Assembly (NCBI GenBank): GCA_900095875.1 | Contig: LT608311.1 | Span: 930,001 to 994,000 of the forward strand | Direction: 5' to 3' | Length of the DNA: 64,000 nucleotides | Source of the DNA: Caecibacter massiliensis | Lineage (GTDB): Bacteria > Bacillota > Negativicutes > Veillonellales > Megasphaeraceae | Shown: positions 34,936 to 44,832 of the stretch, one piece after another | Layout: each line of letters starts with the position of its first letter | How positions within the stretch are numbered: the first letter of the stretch is position 1 | Program-made: the position numbers and the translations under genes | The notes under the pieces: generated by a model | What the model was told of the DNA's origin: nothing | Databases searched by the model: none | Seen by the model: the letters and a program-made list of their open reading frames with translations, nothing else

Positions 34936-36027
34936 ATGGGTAAACATATATTTTATCTCGATAATCTGCGCACGTTTGTCATTTTTCTGGGTATTCTCTG
35001 CCTGGCAGCCGGTTCATTCCTGCCGGCTCCGTTTATGCCACCTCATTACGTCTTTGCCGGCCAGCCGGGTACTATCACCCCTTTTTATTATCTCTTTTAT
35101 GAATTTGCCATGACACTGGTCATTCCGGTCCTCTTTTTTATCAGCGGCTATTTTAGCGCGTCGAATCTGCGGATCCGCCTGTTCCAGCCATATTTCAAAG
35201 GACGCTGGCTGCGTCTGGGCTGGCCTTTGCTGTTTGCTATAATCATCATGATGCCGGAAATAGCCTGGATCAGCGCCCGCAGCACGGGATACAGCGCGGG
35301 ATTTTTCACTTTCCTTACGCAACGCTTCCTGGGCCGGGGATTCACGTTGGGAGTATACGGATTTCTGGCAGTGCTCCTGCTGTTCATCCTGCTGCTCATG
35401 GCAGCCAAAAAGCTCAATCATCAGGCCCTTCGCCATACGGAAATTTCGTCTCCATCCCCGCTCTTCCTCATTCTCTTCGTTGGCGTTCATCTCATTTTAG
35501 CCCTGGCCGTCTACTTCGGGCTGCTCGGCCTGTCACCGCAAAGTCTTTCCGCCGTCCAGGCATTTTTTGCCGGTCTGGGTTTTCAGCCGAGCTGGCTTAT
35601 CACGGCGGCCTTATACTTTCTCCTCGGCATCTACGCAGCCAAACACCGCTGGTTCATCCAGGGAGGTTACGTCCCAGGAAATGTCTGGATTGCTGCGGCC
35701 ATTGGCTTTTCTATTATATACAATGTATTTCCCTATTATCACGCCATCACCCTCGCCTTCCTGTCTCTTTCGGGGACACTCGGTCTGATTGCTGTCTTTG
35801 CCCGCTGGGGAGATCAGAGTTCGCAGACGCTGCTCACCTTGTCCCATATGGCCTACCCCGTCTGGTATCTGAGCGAACCGGTATTGGAAAACATCATGTA
35901 CTTTCTCCTGCCCCTTACAATTGCCGCTCCGCTCAAACTGATACTGGCTCTGGGCCTGACCTTGTTCTACGGATATTTCGTCTACAAATATGCCTTATGC
36001 CATCTGGGCTGCTTTAAAACGCGGTGA
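34936..36027 (+). CDS. Acyltransferase-3-family membrane protein
   Basis: Integral-membrane protein of 363 residues with about ten segments. The N-terminal YLDNLRTFVIFLGI motif is typical of acyltransferase 3 proteins, which O-acylate glycans or antibiotics using cytoplasmic acyl donors. The usual catalytic histidine after the first segment is not obvious (the region reads LRTFVIFLGIL), so enzymatic activity is uncertain. AAAGGAG lies before the ATG. It stands near dedA and an ArnT-like gene, consistent with cell-envelope modification. Confidence 0.7.
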   Translation: MGKHIFYLDNLRTFVIFLGILCLAAGSFLPAPFMPPHYVFAGQPGTITPFYYLFYEFAMTLVIPVLFFISGYFSASNLRIRLFQPYFKGRWLRLGWPLLFAIIIMMPEIAWISARSTGYSAGFFTFLTQRFLGRGFTLGVYGFLAVLLLFILLLMAAKKLNHQALRHTEISSPSPLFLILFVGVHLILALAVYFGLLGLSPQSLSAVQAFFAGLGFQPSWLITAALYFLLGIYAAKHRWFIQGGYVPGNVWIAAAIGFSIIYNVFPYYHAITLAFLSLSGTLGLIAVFARWGDQSSQTLLTLSHMAYPVWYLSEPVLENIMYFLLPLTIAAPLKLILALGLTLFYGYFVYKYALCHLGCFKTR

Positions 36028-36140
36028 CAGGGATTTAAATAATTCCTTAATTTTCGCCCCCCTACTGGCACAAAGGCTCCTATCTATGCTATGATAGGAT
36101 AAGTCAGTTATATACTTTCTTTTTTCACCTAAGGAGTTGG

Positions 36141-36752
36141 ATGAATTCTATGGATACATTGCTGCAATTAATGGAAGTCTATGGATATGCAGCCATGTTC
36201 GTGGCCATGGTAGCCGAAAATGCCAATATTCCCGTTCCCAGCGAAGTCGTCCTCGGTTTTGCGGGATTTCTCATTTCACAACATATTTTCGATTTCTGGA
36301 CGACCTTTATCATCGCCTGTGCAGCCGGCGTGACCGGCTCAATTCTGAGTTACTGGCTCGGTTCGTATGGCGGCCGTCCTCTGCTCTTGAAATACGGCAA
36401 ATATATCTTCTTCAATGAAAAAAAGTTCAATATGGCCGAAAAGATGTTCAATAAGTACGGTGGTATTGCCGTCATCATCTGCCGCTGCCTGCCCGGCGTA
36501 CGGACATTCATTTCCTTTCCGGCCGGCGTCGCCCGTTATCCCTTCGGCCGGTTCGTACTGTTTACGATTATCGGCACCATTCCCTGGACACTGCTGCTCG
36601 TCTGGGCCGGCTCCGTACTGGGCAGTCATTGGCGTGACCTGATTCAGTATAATCATCAGCTGCTCATCGGAATGGGCATCGTCTGCGCCGTCATTGCCGT
36701 CGTCGGTCTCTGGAAATACCGCCGCAGCCGCAACCGCCGCCAGACGGAATAA
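36141..36752 (+). CDS. DedA-family membrane protein
   Basis: DedA/VTT-domain protein of 203 residues; family members flip undecaprenyl phosphate or other lipids and support envelope integrity. Visible features are ENANIPVPSEVVLGFAGF (about 27-45), the re-entrant loop acidic residues, and the arginine-rich CRCLPGVRTFISFPAGVARY (about 113-132), which is the family signature. AAGGAG is four bases before ATG 36141; ATG 36150 is an alternative start. A terminator follows. Confidence 0.9.
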   Translation: MNSMDTLLQLMEVYGYAAMFVAMVAENANIPVPSEVVLGFAGFLISQHIFDFWTTFIIACAAGVTGSILSYWLGSYGGRPLLLKYGKYIFFNEKKFNMAEKMFNKYGGIAVIICRCLPGVRTFISFPAGVARYPFGRFVLFTIIGTIPWTLLLVWAGSVLGSHWRDLIQYNHQLLIGMGIVCAVIAVVGLWKYRRSRNRRQTE

Positions 36753-36765
36753 TCTGTGCCATCTG

Positions 36766-36797
36766 CTGCCGCATACCTCATCGTGCGGCAGTTTTTT
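36766..36797 (+). terminator. Terminator of dedA
   Basis: CTGCCGCA pairs with TGCGGCAG, followed by TTTTTT. Confidence 0.88.
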
Positions 36798-36832
36798 TCT
36801 GTCACATACGGCCCACTGGAAAGGAGTCTTAC

Positions 36833-38458
36833 ATGAAAGCCCGCAGTCTCTTACTCGCTATCGCCATTGTCAGCCTTTTATTTTTCCTTACAGGCAATGC
36901 GTCTCTGCCCATCACCGATCCGGTAGAATCAAATTACGCACTGACAGCAAAGGAAATGGTCTTGTCCGGCGATTGGATTTCTCCCCGGATTTTCGATACA
37001 TTCTGGTATGATAAGCCGATTTTCATCTATTGGATGCTCAGCCTGTCTTATACGCTGCTGGGATTCAGCGATTTTGCTTCCCGCCTGCCGGGAGCCGTGT
37101 TCGGCATGGGATCGGTCGTCCTGTTTTCCTGGTATCTGCTGCACCGTGGCACCCGGCGGGAACTGGCTGTCCTGGGAGCCGCCGTCATGGCCACCAGTCT
37201 GGAGGTCTGGGCCGTATCCCATTCTATCATTACTGATCAGATTCTCTTCTTCTTTACAGAAGCCACCCTGTTTTTTGCCTATATCGGCCTGACAGAAAAT
37301 CGGAGCCCCTACATGACGGCCGCCTATGCCATGGCCGCCCTGGCCGTCCTTACCAAAGGCCCGGTCGGCATCGTCCTGCCCGGTACGTTTTTGTTGGTCT
37401 TTGCCGCCCTGCGCCGTGATGCATCACTGCTGCGCCGGATTTTCCAGCCTCAGGGCATCGCCTTGTTTCTCCTACTCTGTCTGCCCTGGTACGGAATCAT
37501 GTATCAGCTCCACGGAAACGATTTTATCGACGGATTCCTGGGACTGCACAATGTAGCCAGAGCCACCGCATCGGAACACCCGGAAGTCAACGTCTGGTAT
37601 TATTATCTGGTGCTCGTCCCCGTCAGTCTGCTTCCCTGGACCGGGCCCGCACTTTACGGAGCATGGCATCGCCGTCATGATGGCGCCGAATATCAGTTCA
37701 TGATGATCTGGGCACTGGGAACGATATTGTTCTATACTCTCGTTGCAACGAAATATCCCACATATGCTTATATTGCCAATATTCCGCTTCTCCTGTTTGC
37801 CATATTGGGCATAGGGGATTTATATGAAAAAAACAAGGCCCGGCTCTGGACGATTCTTACCGCTCCAGTCATCATCTGGTGGCTACTCTTCGCCGCTGCT
37901 CCCTTATTATTCAAAAAGGCGGCCTTCGTTCCCGGAAGCTGGACCGGATTGTACATATTCATTTTCCTCTCTATCGTCCTGCTCCTGGCTGCCCAGAAGA
38001 CTCATGCCTTCCCGGCACTGCCTGTCATGACTGCCATCGGCACGGCTGTCATCTATATTCTGGTCCTCTATCAGGGCCTGGTACCGTTCTATGATTATCG
38101 GTCGGCATCGGCATTTCTCCATCAGGAAGAAGCCTTACAGGGGCAGCTCTACTTCTTTGAAGAGTACCGCACATCCTTTGCCTATTACACGGGCCGTACC
38201 GCTTTGTATACAGAGCCGGCCGGATACGATGAAAATGCCCGGCTGCACCGTTCTTCTGTCTGGGCTGGCAAACACCCCTTCCCGGAAGAAGACAGCCCGC
38301 GTCTCATGGCGCGCCTTTCGGCAGGGGAAAGGGTAACCATCCTCGTGCCACGGGGCCGTTATAGCGATTATGTCCAGTCAGAATTTTATCCCCTTACCAG
38401 AGAAGCCGGAAAGATAGGCGCTTGTTACCTGTTTTACACAAAGGAGGCTTTGCCATGA
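36833..38458 (+). CDS. ArnT/PMT-family membrane glycosyltransferase
   Basis: Multi-pass GT-C glycosyltransferase of 541 residues, of the ArnT-like branch that moves sugars from undecaprenyl-phosphate donors onto lipid A or other glycans at the periplasmic face. The first extracytoplasmic loop holds the acidic catalytic region ITDPVESNYALTAKEM (about 26-42). Then come WYDKPIFIYWMLS and the GPVGIVLPG segment, with a soluble C-terminal part after about residue 440. AAAGGAG precedes the ATG. The stop overlaps the next start (ATGA). The target glycan is unknown; lipid A modification is an inference from the family. Confidence 0.82.
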   Translation: MKARSLLLAIAIVSLLFFLTGNASLPITDPVESNYALTAKEMVLSGDWISPRIFDTFWYDKPIFIYWMLSLSYTLLGFSDFASRLPGAVFGMGSVVLFSWYLLHRGTRRELAVLGAAVMATSLEVWAVSHSIITDQILFFFTEATLFFAYIGLTENRSPYMTAAYAMAALAVLTKGPVGIVLPGTFLLVFAALRRDASLLRRIFQPQGIALFLLLCLPWYGIMYQLHGNDFIDGFLGLHNVARATASEHPEVNVWYYYLVLVPVSLLPWTGPALYGAWHRRHDGAEYQFMMIWALGTILFYTLVATKYPTYAYIANIPLLLFAILGIGDLYEKNKARLWTILTAPVIIWWLLFAAAPLLFKKAAFVPGSWTGLYIFIFLSIVLLLAAQKTHAFPALPVMTAIGTAVIYILVLYQGLVPFYDYRSASAFLHQEEALQGQLYFFEEYRTSFAYYTGRTALYTEPAGYDENARLHRSSVWAGKHPFPEEDSPRLMARLSAGERVTILVPRGRYSDYVQSEFYPLTREAGKIGACYLFYTKEALP

Positions 38459-39147
38459 CCATAGAAGATTTCATTCACTCTCTCCAGACGTATACCAGCC
38501 CGGCTGTATGCAACCCCTGGCGGGACTATGACCGTACGTGCGATCTGGGACCACAGGCACCGGAAATCCGCCGTCACCAGCTGCAGGAGTATCTGGCCCA
38601 GCGTATCGGGCAGGCCCGTTACCTCTTTGTCGCCGAAGCCGCGGGATATCAGGGATGCCGGTTTACGGGCATTGCCATCACATGCGAACGGATGCTCCTC
38701 GACGCCCACAAACAAGTGACCAGTGCCATGGTCCTGGGCCATGCAGGACAGCGCACGAGCCGTCCCGACTCTCCGTATATGACCAGCCGCCCCCAGAGAG
38801 ATCACGGCATGAATGAACCGACAGATACGTACGTATGGGGTGCCATCCTGGACAACGGTCTCAATCCGCGGGACGTCCTGCTCTGGAATATTTTTCCCTT
38901 TCATCCCCACAAGGATTCGCCCTTTTCCAACCGCACACCGACGGATGAAGAATTATCGGCAGGCCTCGCGTACACCCGCCAGCTCCTCGCGCTCTGTCAA
39001 CAGCCCCTGCGTATCGGTGCCATCGGCCGCAAGGCAGCAGAGACACTGCAAAGCGCCGGCATTGATGCCATTGCTACTCGTCATCCGGCCAACGGCGGAG
39101 CCGGCCTGTTCCGGAAACAATTTGCCGATCTGATTAAAACTGTATAA
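38455..39147 (+). CDS. Uracil-DNA-glycosylase-superfamily protein
   Basis: A 230-residue protein that looks like a family 4/5-type or divergent uracil-DNA glycosylase. VAEAAGYQGCRFTGIAIT (about 60-77) occupies the place of catalytic motif 1, and RHPANGGAG (about 209-217) that of the DNA-intercalating HP(S) motif. LLWNIFPFHPHKD in the middle is typical. AAAGGAGG is seven bases before ATG 38455. Start and upstream stop overlap by four bases, so it is translationally coupled to the glycosyltransferase although the functions look unrelated. Substrate range is unproven. Confidence 0.75.
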   Translation: MTIEDFIHSLQTYTSPAVCNPWRDYDRTCDLGPQAPEIRRHQLQEYLAQRIGQARYLFVAEAAGYQGCRFTGIAITCERMLLDAHKQVTSAMVLGHAGQRTSRPDSPYMTSRPQRDHGMNEPTDTYVWGAILDNGLNPRDVLLWNIFPFHPHKDSPFSNRTPTDEELSAGLAYTRQLLALCQQPLRIGAIGRKAAETLQSAGIDAIATRHPANGGAGLFRKQFADLIKTV

Positions 39148-39172
39148 AACGAATTCTATTGCCTATCCTGAT

Positions 39173-39221
39173 AAGACCGTATTGCCATGAACCCAAGGCT
39201 CATGGTGTGCGGTCTTTTTTT
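39173..39221 (+). terminator. Terminator after the UDG-like gene
   Basis: AAGACCG and a GCCATGA/TCATGGT inner stem pair with CGGTCTT, followed by a run of Ts. Confidence 0.85.
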
Positions 39222-39393
39222 GCATATTCTATACAGGTACAGAAATCACCGGCATCATCGACGCTCTCATTTTATGATTATTTATCATAGTTAAAATGAT
39301 TTTATTTTATCGCAAATTCAATAAAAGGTAAACTATTTTAGCTGTATGTCTTTATTTTTATCAATGTATACAATATTATTTTTGAATTTTTTA

Positions 39394-39422
39394 TTGACAC
39401 AACGACATTTCACCTTTATAAT
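39394..39422 (+). promoter_or_regulatory. Promoter of gltB with structured 5' UTR
   Basis: TTGACA (39394-39399), 17-base spacer, TATAAT (39417-39422). The roughly 80-base leader contains GTACAACG (39436-39443) and its complement CGTTGTAC (39472-39479), which can fold just before the ribosome-binding site. The rest of the gap 39222-39393 is AT-rich with nothing recognised. Confidence 0.8.
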
Positions 39423-39508
39423 AAATTCCAATCTGTACAACGTTTATTGTATGCGTTATAAAAATACATCTGCGTTGTACCGGGGGGATATGAAGAGGGG
39501 GAATCGAT

Positions 39509-42500
39509 ATGTATAAAAAATTACGTGATCTGCCGGCACCGCAGGGGCTGTACGATCCGGCATTCGAACACGATGCATGTGGCATTGGCTTCGTCGTCAA
39601 TATGAAGGGGAAAAAATCTTATGATATCATCGACCAGGCTCTAACCATCCTGGAAAATCTGAAGCACCGCGGCGCTGAAGGCGCCGATGCCCAGAGCGGT
39701 GACGGTGCAGGAATCCTCGTACAGATACCGCATCAGTTCTTCTGCCGGGAATGTGAAGTCCTGGGCTTTACCCTGCCGCCAGAAGGAGAATATGGTGTCG
39801 GCATGATTTTTGCCCATCGCTACGAAACATTCCGCAAGAAGCAGATGGAAGAATTTGAAAAGATTGTCAAAGAAGAAGGCCTGTCCATCCTCGGCTGGCG
39901 TGACGTACCGGTCGATGAAAGCCTCATCGGGAGCATCGCCAAGACAATCCGTCCTCATTTTCTGCAGGTCTTTATCCGCAAAGATCCCTCTATGACCAAC
40001 CCGATGGATTTTGAACGCAAGTTATATGTCATCCGCAAGATGGCGGAAAAGAAGATTATCCCGGCCAGTCAGGAAAAGGGCTCCGATTTCTACATTGCCA
40101 GTCTGTCTTCGCGGACCATTGTCTATAAAGGCATGCTGACTTCTATCCAGCTGCGCCATTTTTATCTGGACCTGTCCGACCTGGATTTTACGACCTCCAT
40201 GGCACTCGTCCACTCCCGGTTCAGCACCAATACATTCCCCAGCTGGGCCCGGGCCCATCCGAACCGTTATATCGTCCACAACGGAGAAATCAACACCATC
40301 CAGGGGAATGTAAACTGGCTCAATGCCCGGGAAAGCAAATCCAAATCCAGTGATTTTCCAGATCTGGAAAAGGTCTTTCCCGTCGTCGATGACAGCGGCA
40401 GTGATTCGGCTATGTTCGACAACTGCCTGGAATATCTGTATATGACAGGACACTCCCTTCCCCATGCCATGATGATGATGATTCCCGAACCGTGGGAAAA
40501 AGATCCGCTCATGAGCAAGGAAAAACGGGATTTCTACCGCTATCATAACTTCATGATTGAACCGTGGGACGGCCCTGCCGCTATCGGATTCTGTGACGGC
40601 ATCGTCATCGGCGGCATGCTCGACCGCAACGGCCTGCGTCCTGCCCGCTATTATGTCACCCGCGACGACCGGGTCATCGCCAGTTCGGAAGTAGGGGCAC
40701 TCTCCATTCCGCCGGAAGATGTTCTTTATAAAGGCCGTCTTCAGCCAGGGAAAATGCTCCTCGTCGATACGCAGCAGCAGCGCATCATCGACGATGAAGA
40801 AATCAAGCAGCAGATTGCTACGGAATTTCCCTATGGGGAATGGTATAAAAAGCACGTCATCGATCTGGACGATCTCATGTCCCGCCAGAATCTCATCGGC
40901 AGTGACAAGACGATACCATACGATTTGAAAGAACAGGAAATGGTCTTTGGCTATACGCAGGAAGACATGGATAAAATCATCCTGCCAATGGCCCGCGATG
41001 GCAAGCAGCCCATTGACTCGATGGGGATGGACGTATCCCTGCCCGTTCTGTCGGACCGTCCCCAGCTGCTGTATGATTATTTCCAGGAAAACTTCGCCCA
41101 GGTCACCAATCCGCCCATCGACGGCGTACGGGAAAACATCGTCATGAGTTCACTCGTCATGGCAGGGAACGTCGCCAATATCATGGATCCCGATGACGAA
41201 AACACGGCCGCTCTCTACCTGAAACGACCTATTCTCACCAATGAAGAAATGGCCGTCATCAAATCACTCATGACAGATAAGCTCCACACATCGGTCATTT
41301 CTATGCTGTATCCCGTAGGCGGCGGCCCCGACGCTATGGAAACGGCTATCGAATCACTCTGTATCGACGCGCTGAAAGCTATCCGCAACGGTGCCAATAT
41401 CCTGATTCTGTCCGACCGGGGCATCAATTCCCGCATGGCTGCCATCCCGGCCCTGCTGGCTACGGCTGCACTCCATCATTTCCTCATCCGCAAGACCGTC
41501 CGTTCCGATGTCGGTCTCATCCTGGAATCAGGGGAACCACGGGAAATCCATCACTTCTGCACCCTCGTCGGCTATGGCATCACCGCCGTCAATCCGTATG
41601 TAGCACTGGAATCCATCAAAGAACTGGCTGCAAAGAAGAAACTGGGGAAAATCTCCTGTGAAGAAGCTCGGGAAAACTATATCCAGGCCTCGGTCAACGG
41701 CATGCTGGCCGTCATGTCCAAAATGGGCATTTCCACCATACACAGCTACCACGGCGCCCAGATTTTTGAAGCCGTCGGTATCAGCCGCGATCTGATCCAG
41801 AAGTATTTTGTCAATACGCCCAGCCCCATTGGCGGCATCGGCCTGAAAGAAATAGCCAAAGAAAACGCCCTGCGTCATGAAGCTGCTTTTTCTGGCGGTG
41901 ATACCCTGCCAAAGGGAGATATCTATCAGTACCGCAAAGGCGGACAGGCTCATATCATCGATCCCCAGGCAGTCCAGCTTCTGCAAAAAGCCTGCCGTAC
42001 AAATGATTATGACCTCTACCGCGAATATGCCGAACGGGTCAATACGTCGTCTACGTACCGCCTGCGCGATTTGCTGGACTTCGTCTATCCTGCCGGTTGC
42101 AGCATCCCCATCGAAGAAGTCGAATCGGAAGATAATATCGTCAAACGGTTCCGTACCGGTGCCATGAGTTACGGCGCCCTCAGCAAGGAAGCCCACGAAT
42201 GTGTGGCCCGGGCCATGAACCGTCTCGGCGGCATGAGCAATACTGGCGAAGGCGGCGAAGACGCAGCCCGGTTTGATACCGATACCAATGATAAGATCAA
42301 ACAGGTCGCTTCGGCCCGTTTCGGTGTAACCAGCAACTATCTGGTCCATGCGGCAGAACTACAGATTAAGTGCGCCCAGGGTGCCAAGCCCGGCGAAGGC
42401 GGCCATCTGCCCGGCAGCAAGGTCTATCCCGACATCGCCAAAACCCGCCATGCCACGACTGGCGTCGCCCTCATTTCACCGCCACCGCATCACGACGTTT

Positions 42501-44059
42501 ATTCCATCGAAGATCTGGCAGAACTCATTTTCGACCTGAAGAATGCCAACCGCAACGCCCGTATCGGCGTCAAACTGACCAGTGGCGCCGGCATCGGTAC
42601 CATTGCCGCCGGCGTCGTCAAAGCCAAAGCCGATGAATTGACCATCAGCGGCTTCGATGGCGGTACCGGGGCATCTCCGCGGACCAGTCTGCGCCATGCC
42701 GGACTTCCCTGGGAAATCGGCCTTTCGGAAGTACAGCAGACACTGCTCCTCAATCAGCTCCGCGACCGGGTACGCGTCGAGGTAGATGGCAAACTGCTCA
42801 CGGGCCGCGACGTAGCCATTGCCGCTCTGTTCGGCGCTGAACTCTTCGGCTTCGGCACGGCGCCCCTCATGGCCATCGGCTGCCATATGCTCCGCGTATG
42901 CCACCTCAATACCTGCCCGTACGGCGTGTGCACACAGAACGAAAAACTGCGGAAGAATTTCAAGGGCAAGCCGGAATATATCATCAATTTCATGCATTTC
43001 ATCGCCCGGGACCTGCGGGAAATCATGGCCCGTCTGGGATTCCACAAAATCGACGACATGGTGGGCCGTTATGATCTGTTGAAGCAGAAAGATGCGGCAC
43101 CGAACTGGAAGGCTTCCACAGTCAATCTGAAGCAGCTCCTCTATCGTCCATACACGGATATCCGCATCGGTCATCACTTCACGACACCCCAGGACCATGA
43201 AATTTCCAAGACACTGGACATGTCGAAACTGGTGCGCATGTGCCGCCCTGCCCTGGAACAGAAAAAACACATCCGTGCCCGCCTGCGCATCAAAAACACG
43301 GACCGCGTGACAGGTACTCTCCTGGGCAGTGAAATTACACGGCGCTACGGAGAAGAAGGTCTGGCCGAAGATACAATCAAGCTCTGCTTCGTCGGATCGG
43401 CCGGTCAGAGCTTCGGCGCATTCATCCCCAAGGGACTGACACTGGAACTGGAAGGTGACGCCAATGACTATCTCGGTAAAGGGTTGTCGGGCGGCAAGAT
43501 TATCGTCTATCCACCGGTAGAATCAGTATTCCCGGCAGAAGACAACATCATCATCGGCAACGTGGCTTTTTACGGCGCTACCAGCGGGGAAGCCTATATC
43601 AACGGCATTGCCGGTGAACGGTTCTGCGTCCGTAACAGCGGTATTACGGCCGTCGTCGAAAGCGTAGGCAATCACGGCTGTGAATACATGACCGGTGGCC
43701 GCGTCCTCGTTCTGGGACGTACGGGCCGGAATTTCGCGGCCGGCATGTCCGGCGGTATCGCCTATGTCTACGACCTGGAGCCGACAAACTGCAACCAGGA
43801 TCTGGTACATCTGGGAGACCTCACCGATGAAGGCGAAATCGCCATCGTCAAAGCTATGCTCGCCCGCCACGTCCAGTACACTGGCAGCGAACTGGGCCGC
43901 CGGCTCCTGGAAAACTGGGAAGACACACAGGGCCGGATTACCCGCATCATCCCGACAGCTTATGAAGAAATGCTGGCTCTCATCGAAAAGGCAAAGGCCG
44001 AAGGCCACACCGATAAAGAAGCCCATATGATTGCATTCCAGACAAAACACGGAAAATAA
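39509..44059 (+). CDS. gltB: Glutamate synthase large subunit
   Basis: Amidotransferase-synthase that converts glutamine plus 2-oxoglutarate to two glutamates; 1516 residues, full length. A 23-residue propeptide precedes the nucleophile Cys24 (HDACGIGFV), which starts the class II glutaminase domain (to about 420). The central domain, the FMN/synthase domain with LTSGAGIGTIAAG and GFDGGTGASPRTS, and the 3Fe-4S cysteines (C-x5-C-x4-C in CHMLRVCHLNTC, about 1128-1139) follow, then the GXGXG beta-helix. GAGGGG precedes the ATG. No small subunit gltD lies beside it, so the electron donor is elsewhere or is ferredoxin. Confidence 0.96.
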   Translation: MYKKLRDLPAPQGLYDPAFEHDACGIGFVVNMKGKKSYDIIDQALTILENLKHRGAEGADAQSGDGAGILVQIPHQFFCRECEVLGFTLPPEGEYGVGMIFAHRYETFRKKQMEEFEKIVKEEGLSILGWRDVPVDESLIGSIAKTIRPHFLQVFIRKDPSMTNPMDFERKLYVIRKMAEKKIIPASQEKGSDFYIASLSSRTIVYKGMLTSIQLRHFYLDLSDLDFTTSMALVHSRFSTNTFPSWARAHPNRYIVHNGEINTIQGNVNWLNARESKSKSSDFPDLEKVFPVVDDSGSDSAMFDNCLEYLYMTGHSLPHAMMMMIPEPWEKDPLMSKEKRDFYRYHNFMIEPWDGPAAIGFCDGIVIGGMLDRNGLRPARYYVTRDDRVIASSEVGALSIPPEDVLYKGRLQPGKMLLVDTQQQRIIDDEEIKQQIATEFPYGEWYKKHVIDLDDLMSRQNLIGSDKTIPYDLKEQEMVFGYTQEDMDKIILPMARDGKQPIDSMGMDVSLPVLSDRPQLLYDYFQENFAQVTNPPIDGVRENIVMSSLVMAGNVANIMDPDDENTAALYLKRPILTNEEMAVIKSLMTDKLHTSVISMLYPVGGGPDAMETAIESLCIDALKAIRNGANILILSDRGINSRMAAIPALLATAALHHFLIRKTVRSDVGLILESGEPREIHHFCTLVGYGITAVNPYVALESIKELAAKKKLGKISCEEARENYIQASVNGMLAVMSKMGISTIHSYHGAQIFEAVGISRDLIQKYFVNTPSPIGGIGLKEIAKENALRHEAAFSGGDTLPKGDIYQYRKGGQAHIIDPQAVQLLQKACRTNDYDLYREYAERVNTSSTYRLRDLLDFVYPAGCSIPIEEVESEDNIVKRFRTGAMSYGALSKEAHECVARAMNRLGGMSNTGEGGEDAARFDTDTNDKIKQVASARFGVTSNYLVHAAELQIKCAQGAKPGEGGHLPGSKVYPDIAKTRHATTGVALISPPPHHDVYSIEDLAELIFDLKNANRNARIGVKLTSGAGIGTIAAGVVKAKADELTISGFDGGTGASPRTSLRHAGLPWEIGLSEVQQTLLLNQLRDRVRVEVDGKLLTGRDVAIAALFGAELFGFGTAPLMAIGCHMLRVCHLNTCPYGVCTQNEKLRKNFKGKPEYIINFMHFIARDLREIMARLGFHKIDDMVGRYDLLKQKDAAPNWKASTVNLKQLLYRPYTDIRIGHHFTTPQDHEISKTLDMSKLVRMCRPALEQKKHIRARLRIKNTDRVTGTLLGSEITRRYGEEGLAEDTIKLCFVGSAGQSFGAFIPKGLTLELEGDANDYLGKGLSGGKIIVYPPVESVFPAEDNIIIGNVAFYGATSGEAYINGIAGERFCVRNSGITAVVESVGNHGCEYMTGGRVLVLGRTGRNFAAGMSGGIAYVYDLEPTNCNQDLVHLGDLTDEGEIAIVKAMLARHVQYTGSELGRRLLENWEDTQGRITRIIPTAYEEMLALIEKAKAEGHTDKEAHMIAFQTKHGK

Positions 44060-44073
44060 TAGTCACACCGGCA

Positions 44074-44127
44074 AAAAAAACGGCAGCAGCCGCGCAGTTT
44101 TCACTGCACAGCTGCTGCCGTTTTTTT
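44074..44127. terminator. Bidirectional terminator
   Basis: ACGGCAGCAGC...GCAGTTTTCACTGC...GCTGCTGCCGT with A/T runs on both sides, between convergent gltB and the ars operon. Confidence 0.9.
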
Positions 44128-44134
44128 CTGGGCC

Positions 44135-44368
44135 CTATTTCAGGAGTGATTCTATCTGACCGGCTTTGAGTACTCTGCCTGCCGATACCACTTTTTCGTC
44201 TACGACAAGGGCCGGTGTGCTCATGACGCCATACCGGGCAATCTGGGCAAAATCCGTTACGTACTCAATCCTGGCATCAATACCGAGGTGCTGGACGGCT
44301 TCTTTCGTCGCTGCCAGCAGGGCTTCGCATTTGCTGCATCCGCTTCCTAATACTTTGATTTTCATCAT
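44135..44368 (-). CDS. Small thioredoxin-like protein with CSKC motif
   Basis: Redox protein of 77 residues with the minimal thioredoxin/glutaredoxin fold (MTH895/TM0996 type). The active site is GSGCSKCEAL (Cys10 and Cys13) and the cis-proline is in STPALVV. The start overlaps the arsC stop by four bases, so it is the last gene of the ars operon. It may reduce ArsC after each turnover or handle thiol-bound arsenic; that role is inference from position. Confidence 0.82.
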   Translation of the reverse strand: MMKIKVLGSGCSKCEALLAATKEAVQHLGIDARIEYVTDFAQIARYGVMSTPALVVDEKVVSAGRVLKAGQIESLLK

Positions 44369-44805
44369 ACATCATCCTCCTGTTTTATCTTTTCTTTCAA
44401 CCCGGCAATATAACGCCGGATTTGTTCCATGACATCAATATAAACTGCATCATTTTTCCCTGTCGGATCTTCCAGCCCCCAGTCTTCATGATGCCTGCCC
44501 TGGACAGCCGGGCATTGTACACCACATCCCATGGTAATGACCCAGTCTGCACGGGGAAGTTCTGAAATCATCTTGGGCCTCTGTCCGTTTTTTATAACAT
44601 CTATACCATATTTTTCCGCCATCAGCCGCACGACATCGGGGTTGATGGCGTCTTTACTATGCGTACCGGCAGAATAACTGGTAAAAACATCTCCTGCCAT
44701 CACTCTCCCGAAAGCCTCGGCAATCTGACTGCGGCAGGCATTATGGGTACAAATAAAGACGACAACGGGTTTACGTTTTTTTATTCCCGATTCTTTACGA
44801 TTCAT
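44365..44805 (-). CDS. arsC: Arsenate reductase, thioredoxin-coupled type
   Basis: Low-molecular-weight-phosphatase-fold arsenate reductase of 146 residues that turns arsenate into arsenite. The phosphate loop is CTHNACRSQ (C-x5-R, about residues 20-28), with the second cysteine pair in MGCGVQCP (about 93-100) and the general acid Asp in EDPTGK. The start ATG 44805 is eight bases after GTGAGG. It follows arsR by 27 bases. Confidence 0.92.
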   Translation of the reverse strand: MNRKESGIKKRKPVVVFICTHNACRSQIAEAFGRVMAGDVFTSYSAGTHSKDAINPDVVRLMAEKYGIDVIKNGQRPKMISELPRADWVITMGCGVQCPAVQGRHHEDWGLEDPTGKNDAVYIDVMEQIRRYIAGLKEKIKQEDDV

Positions 44806-44832
44806 ACGATTCACCTCACGCCTTATGTGATA

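Noticed and set aside
41528-43270. Long antisense frames within gltB
   Set aside because: gltB covers the region with strong family motifs; the antisense frames are by-products of its GC-rich codons.
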